Shown here: one piece after another, positions 60,501 to 64,000 of the stretch | Layout: each line of letters starts with the position of its first letter | Numbering within the stretch: position 1 is the first letter of the stretch | From: Owenia fusiformis | Lineage: Eukaryota > Annelida > Polychaeta > Sabellida > Oweniidae | Reading direction: 5' to 3' | Length of the DNA stretch: 64,000 nucleotides | Assembly: GCA_903813345.2 (NCBI GenBank) | Contig: CAIIXF020000001.1 | Location: 23,827,915-23,891,914 of the forward strand | Notes under the pieces: model-generated | Databases searched by the model: none | What the model was told of the DNA's origin: nothing | Seen by the model: only the letters and a program-made list of their open reading frames with translations | Translations under genes and position numbers: made by a program

Positions 60501-63500
60501 GTATAATTGTCATAGGCTGGTACATCTACCTGATCCTACTGATTTAGAACCTAGTTCATTATTTGTGAATGTTCTAGCTTACGAGAGTGATATAACTTTC
60601 CCAAATACACAGCAGAAATTAAAACGGAATGCCAGATCAATGACCAAGTGTTTCTATGGTTATGCTCAAGATACCATTTTTCAGATCTATGATAACGTGC
60701 TGGAGAAAGATATCAAAGCCTTCCCAAGACGGTGTAGAAATCCTAGCAACACCATCCAGAGTTGTTCCCATAGTAACTAAATTGTCAAATCAGAGCGGTA
60801 CAGATGACAACCAGAGAGGTCATCTTCACATTATAACGTCTGCCGCTAAGGTATCTAAGAAAAAATTGATTCTGGAAAATATAAAGCACTGATAAAGAAA
60901 CAATGCTCAATTTTACATATGTTTTATATACTGCCACTATCAGAGAAAGTACAAATATAGTACAATGTATAACTTTATAAAAATAGTAGTCAGTGAAGTG
61001 TTAAACAATAGCTATGGCCAAAAATATAAATTCTCTATAGAAGGTATAGGAGAAATGCAAGACATATCACACTTTAGGAAAACATATGTATCAAGAGAAT
61101 AAGGAATATTTATGAGCTATACCAACAGAAAATGATGTTGGATATACAGTTCCAATTATGCTTATTGTCTCTTTGTTTTTCAGTTTCCACTGAAGGATGG
61201 ATGTGTTAAGCACATGCTCCGGATTAAGAACCCCTATGCAAAATATGTGAAGCTGCAGTCAAACTTTTCTGACAGGTAAGGTTATACTTTCTTTGTTAAA
61301 GGTAAATGCACATTGAAATTTGAACTTCTAATACCCGTCGATAGAAAAACTAGTCACTAAACTTTTTACCAAAATGGCTACAACATTGTACACACGTTAG
61401 GTTTTAAAACTGTATAATATAATGAGTCTAATCGTCTACAATTGTATCCAATTGAATCTTAAATATTAGGATAAGAATGAATAAATGAAGCATGTGCTTA
61501 TGATTAACATTTTACCACCCTGAAAAGTTAAGAACCCAAATCTAGGAGCAATGATTTTAAAAGCTGAAAACGATCCGTATACTTTTGTTTAATCAAGGCG
61601 TTCCACTGTTTATAGTAATAACTGTGCTTGGAGCAACTTTGACAAGGATTTCATGAGGAAGTATGACCCGCTTGGAAGTAAAGACATCAATGAGTGCTGG
61701 ATGTCATTGGAAGACTTCTATTGTCAGTTTGATGGTATTGTATTGTGTAGTTCGACTGAACCGTTTAAAGATGGGAGATATACTCAAGAGCGAAGAGTTC
61801 GAGATACAAACACTGACCTATATGAAACAGATTCTGAGGGATTTGGATGTGTAGTCGAAGACAATAATCGCCACTTTAAAGGGCACTATACAATCGCCCA
61901 GGAGAATCCAGTAAGTTCCAGGCGGGAAAATATACAAAGACTTGCTCACGTTAAACATTGCTGGACACAGCGTAGACAATCGTCAAGTGATTTTACAGCT
62001 GTCGGTCATGAGCACACCGCCAAGAGAGCAGTTGGCGCTGCGCACATACCACAAATGTTACGAATCAGTATGGACGATTCAATGACTAATGTATGTCAAA
62101 CACCGCCCACTCCGAATAAACAGTGCCTATCACAAGGCCACTCACTTTCCTCCTTTTCCTTTGGGGGTTCAGCACAAAACCTCTTAGCTAAAGGAGAGTC
62201 TAAACATTCCGTTGGTAGTGCTCAAAGTGTTTCTCACATCTTCATGTCTTTTACCCAAAGCCCAAAATTACAGGATCAACGAGATCATAACTCGGATGCT
62301 GCGTTTAATGACCTTCACAGTATGGAGGACACATTGAATCATACTCCACAGAGGAGGCATTCTCGACCTTGCCTAAGGCCAGTCAAGAAGGAGGAACTCT
62401 CAGAAAAGGAGCTCAAGTATAAATGTAATTCTACCTTATTTGAGTCCAGAATGGACCATTTCACTTCACACGGAAGCTGGAAACAACTTCTGTTTCACAA
62501 AGGGGAATGGGGAAATACAGGTTGGTATTTTTCACTTATCTGCAATGATGGAGATGTTTATCATGTGTGATATTGTTTTAAAAAATATATATAGTTTTTA
62601 TGTGCTTCAAGTATCTCCCCGAGTATTTCAAGTAAGATTCCCAAAAATACAACCCAATTTCTCCGAACGATTGTCAACATGCCTCTTATAAATGAACCGA
62701 TCACCCATTGTGTATCTTACTCTTTATTTTTATGAATTAACATCATGCTCTGCTTTAAGATACACCACACGAATGTAAAATGGGAAGATTCGAGAGAAGC
62801 TGTCGCATTCTTTTGACTTTATCTAAACCAGACGAAGCACCTAGCGGCAAGACAATATCACCAAGAGTCCATTCTGCTAAAACCCATACTATCATCTCCT
62901 TAATGCAAGACTATAGTCAAGGCAGTCGAATTGTCAACACATTTGTCTCCAAGATTGGATTTGAAGTCTATAGAGTAAGTTTTTTGCCTCATACATCCCT
63001 CTCCATCTCTGTCCCTTCATCTGCGATGCACATTGATTGATGCTACGGACATCAGAATGTTTATAAATTTACACTTTATTACAGCGGTTCAACCAAGTTA
63101 TCTCACTACTCGGGGGAAACCCCATCTTCGTTTACTCGGCTCCCGTCGATGAACGCAGTGAAGACCGAGCGTGCGAAGATGGGGAAACCCATTGAGTTGT
63201 ACTTTAAAAACACTTTAAATCAATAGTACCCAGGGCAGAAGTCACGAATGTTTAATTCCCTTTTTAATTATACACATATAATATATATGATTAATAATCT
63301 TCAATCACATTTACACAAACTTCAAAGTATTTTTATTTGGCCCACATCTCATTTACTTCTTTAAACATGAAGATCATTTGACAAAATTGTCTAATTGAAC
63401 TTGTCCATTATTGAAAGAAATATGAAGGACGATTAAAATAAAAATTGAATAGGGGTCAAAGAAAATATTTTGAAGTTTATCCTGTTTAGAAATTATAAAA

Positions 63501-63836
63501 AGTATTCAGAAACGAAAAGGATTATTAGGAAAATAGAATCACACCACCAGTTCTGTTCTGGCTACTACTAGCTACTGCAATCTGAATTCAACCATTCATT
63601 TTACACAGATTCACAACCCAGTAAAAGATGAAAAGAAAACTCTCCAGAAACTTCATATGGTTGCCGAAAAGACCTCACAACACGAGGAGAGAGAAGTGAC
63701 TCTACGTTTAAACCTTGATCCTGGTAGTTATTTTATTGTACCATATATCAAGGGAGGCTCTAAGAAAGGCCGGTTCTTGTTGAGGGTGCTTGGGGATAGC
63801 GACCACAGCAGTTCATTGGTGCAGAATGGATGGTAA
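51565..63836 (+). CDS. Calpain-family protein with catalytic Cys replaced by Phe
   Basis: Nine exons: 51565-51768, 57730-57922, 58645-58798, 59837-59983, 60685-60850, 61184-61275, 61616-62520, 62760-62974 and 63609 to TAA at 63834. They give 767 residues, all junctions in phase. Calpains are cytosolic Ca-activated cysteine proteases. The order is conserved: an N-terminal FPADISSL and FKRP block, protease core 1, core 2, and the C2-like CBSW domain ending LDPGSYFIVP and RFLLRVLG. In core 1, where active calpains have GDCWLL, this protein has ERFWLL, so residue 96 is Phe. The oxyanion Gln (Q90), His (H279, RGHLHI) and Asn (N304, KNPY) are kept. Loss of the nucleophile predicts a non-proteolytic role, as in calpain-6. 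A linker of about 220 residues sits between core 2 (WMSLEDF) and CBSW. The stop codon overlaps a possible splice donor (TG|GTAAAT), so another domain may follow. No EF-hand domain is seen. Confidence 0.9.
55865..56196. repeat. Diverged tandem duplication, ~197-bp spacing
   Basis: GTGCTTTATCC starts at 55865 and again at 56062. Both copies continue with GTAT, a TCTAGTGAT block, CGATGAC, ACAAACAAGA-like words and a GGTCT block ending near ATCA-GCTTT. The copies differ at many sites, so the duplication is older than those at 28.8 and 33.0 kb. Confidence 0.7.
56188..56545 (-). repeat. Dispersed repeat A, copy 3 (inverted, short)
   Basis: On the plus strand it starts TTAACATGACAAAATGTCAC, followed by CACCTAGTTGCTCA, then blocks of AAGGTCAAATCT and TTGAACTTCTGAGAACTTG, and ends ATGTCACCACTTTTATG. 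It is the reverse complement of the elements at 16.6 and 26.1 kb, here in calpain intron 1. Confidence 0.75.
56940..57070 (+). mobile_element. Possible retroelement 3' end with A-rich tail
   Basis: Sequence ending in TGATAATAAATAAATT and an A-rich run near 57050-57070 could be the tail of a short interspersed or truncated long element on the plus strand. No target duplication or family was recognised, so this is tentative. Confidence 0.25.
63119..63198. repeat. Small hairpin around CCCCATCTTCG
   Basis: CCCCATCTTCG near 63120 and its complement CGAAGATGGGG near 63175 flank a CTCGGCTCCCGTCG loop. It lies in the last recognised calpain intron (62975-63608). It may be the core of a decayed fold-back element. 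Confidence 0.45.
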
Positions 63837-64000
63837 ATATGAGTTTTAGCTATTTGAAAACATGTTTGAGATATCTGATCAGATATGGACGATTTTGAAG
63901 ATTTAACATGCAAAATTGGCCAAACTCACTGGCTATAGAAAGATATGTCCATCTTTTCAAACGTATTGCCACAATCGAAGAATTTTCATGGTGACATGTC

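Noticed and set aside
60520-60780. Longer frame through 60565-60780 as a calpain exon
   Set aside because: It is in the wrong phase. The frame starting at the acceptor 60685 joins both neighbours in phase and carries the RGHLHI histidine segment.
1-64000. tRNA, rRNA or CRISPR features
   Set aside because: None was recognised by eye. The tandem repeats present lack spacer structure, and the genome is clearly animal.

Overview
This window is eukaryotic and animal. It is AT-rich, and its genes have many short exons separated by introns of roughly 0.1 to 6 kb with canonical GT-AG borders. Non-coding DNA is full of short inverted-repeat elements. Frequent TACATGTA-like words and the low GC suggest a marine invertebrate, perhaps a mollusc or another lophotrochozoan, but nothing here fixes the species.

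I support five host genes. (1) 5553-18149 (+): a giant protein of about 2,766 residues or more, whose helical N-terminal region resembles the vertebrate ZNF292/RLF/ZNF654 family. It is followed by long disordered repeat regions and a pair of CCHC fingers. Its first coding exon was not found. (2) 23445-30657 (+): OGFOD1, the Fe(II)/2-oxoglutarate ribosomal prolyl hydroxylase, complete in 13 exons. (3) 33501-34649 (-): a ZIP zinc transporter (SLC39A1/2/3-like) with a single coding exon. (4) 45839-48865 (+): COA3, a small inner-membrane cytochrome c oxidase assembly factor, in two exons. (5) 51565 to about 63836 (+): a calpain-family protein whose catalytic cysteine position is phenylalanine, with an unusually long linker between the protease core and the C2-like domain.

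Mobile and repeated DNA fills the rest. It includes a 5'-truncated LINE with an open reverse-transcriptase frame and an 11-bp target duplication (36791-38706). A 2-kb fold-back element has arms of about 745 bp and an 8-bp target duplication, and a TA-flanked MITE is nested in one arm (43186-45206). Others are a TTAA-flanked piggyBac-like MITE, a pogo/Tigger-like element, several hairpin families seen in two or three copies, a 35-bp minisatellite after the stop of gene 1, and several tandem duplications inside introns.

The five genes have unrelated functions (transcription, translation control, zinc uptake, respiration, protease-family signalling) and show no operon-like organisation. The most interesting items are the apparent pseudo-protease calpain, the fold-back element with its nested insertion, and the divergent ZNF292-like giant protein. 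Exon borders were read by eye from splice signals, reading phase and protein similarity recalled from memory. No alignment or search was run.
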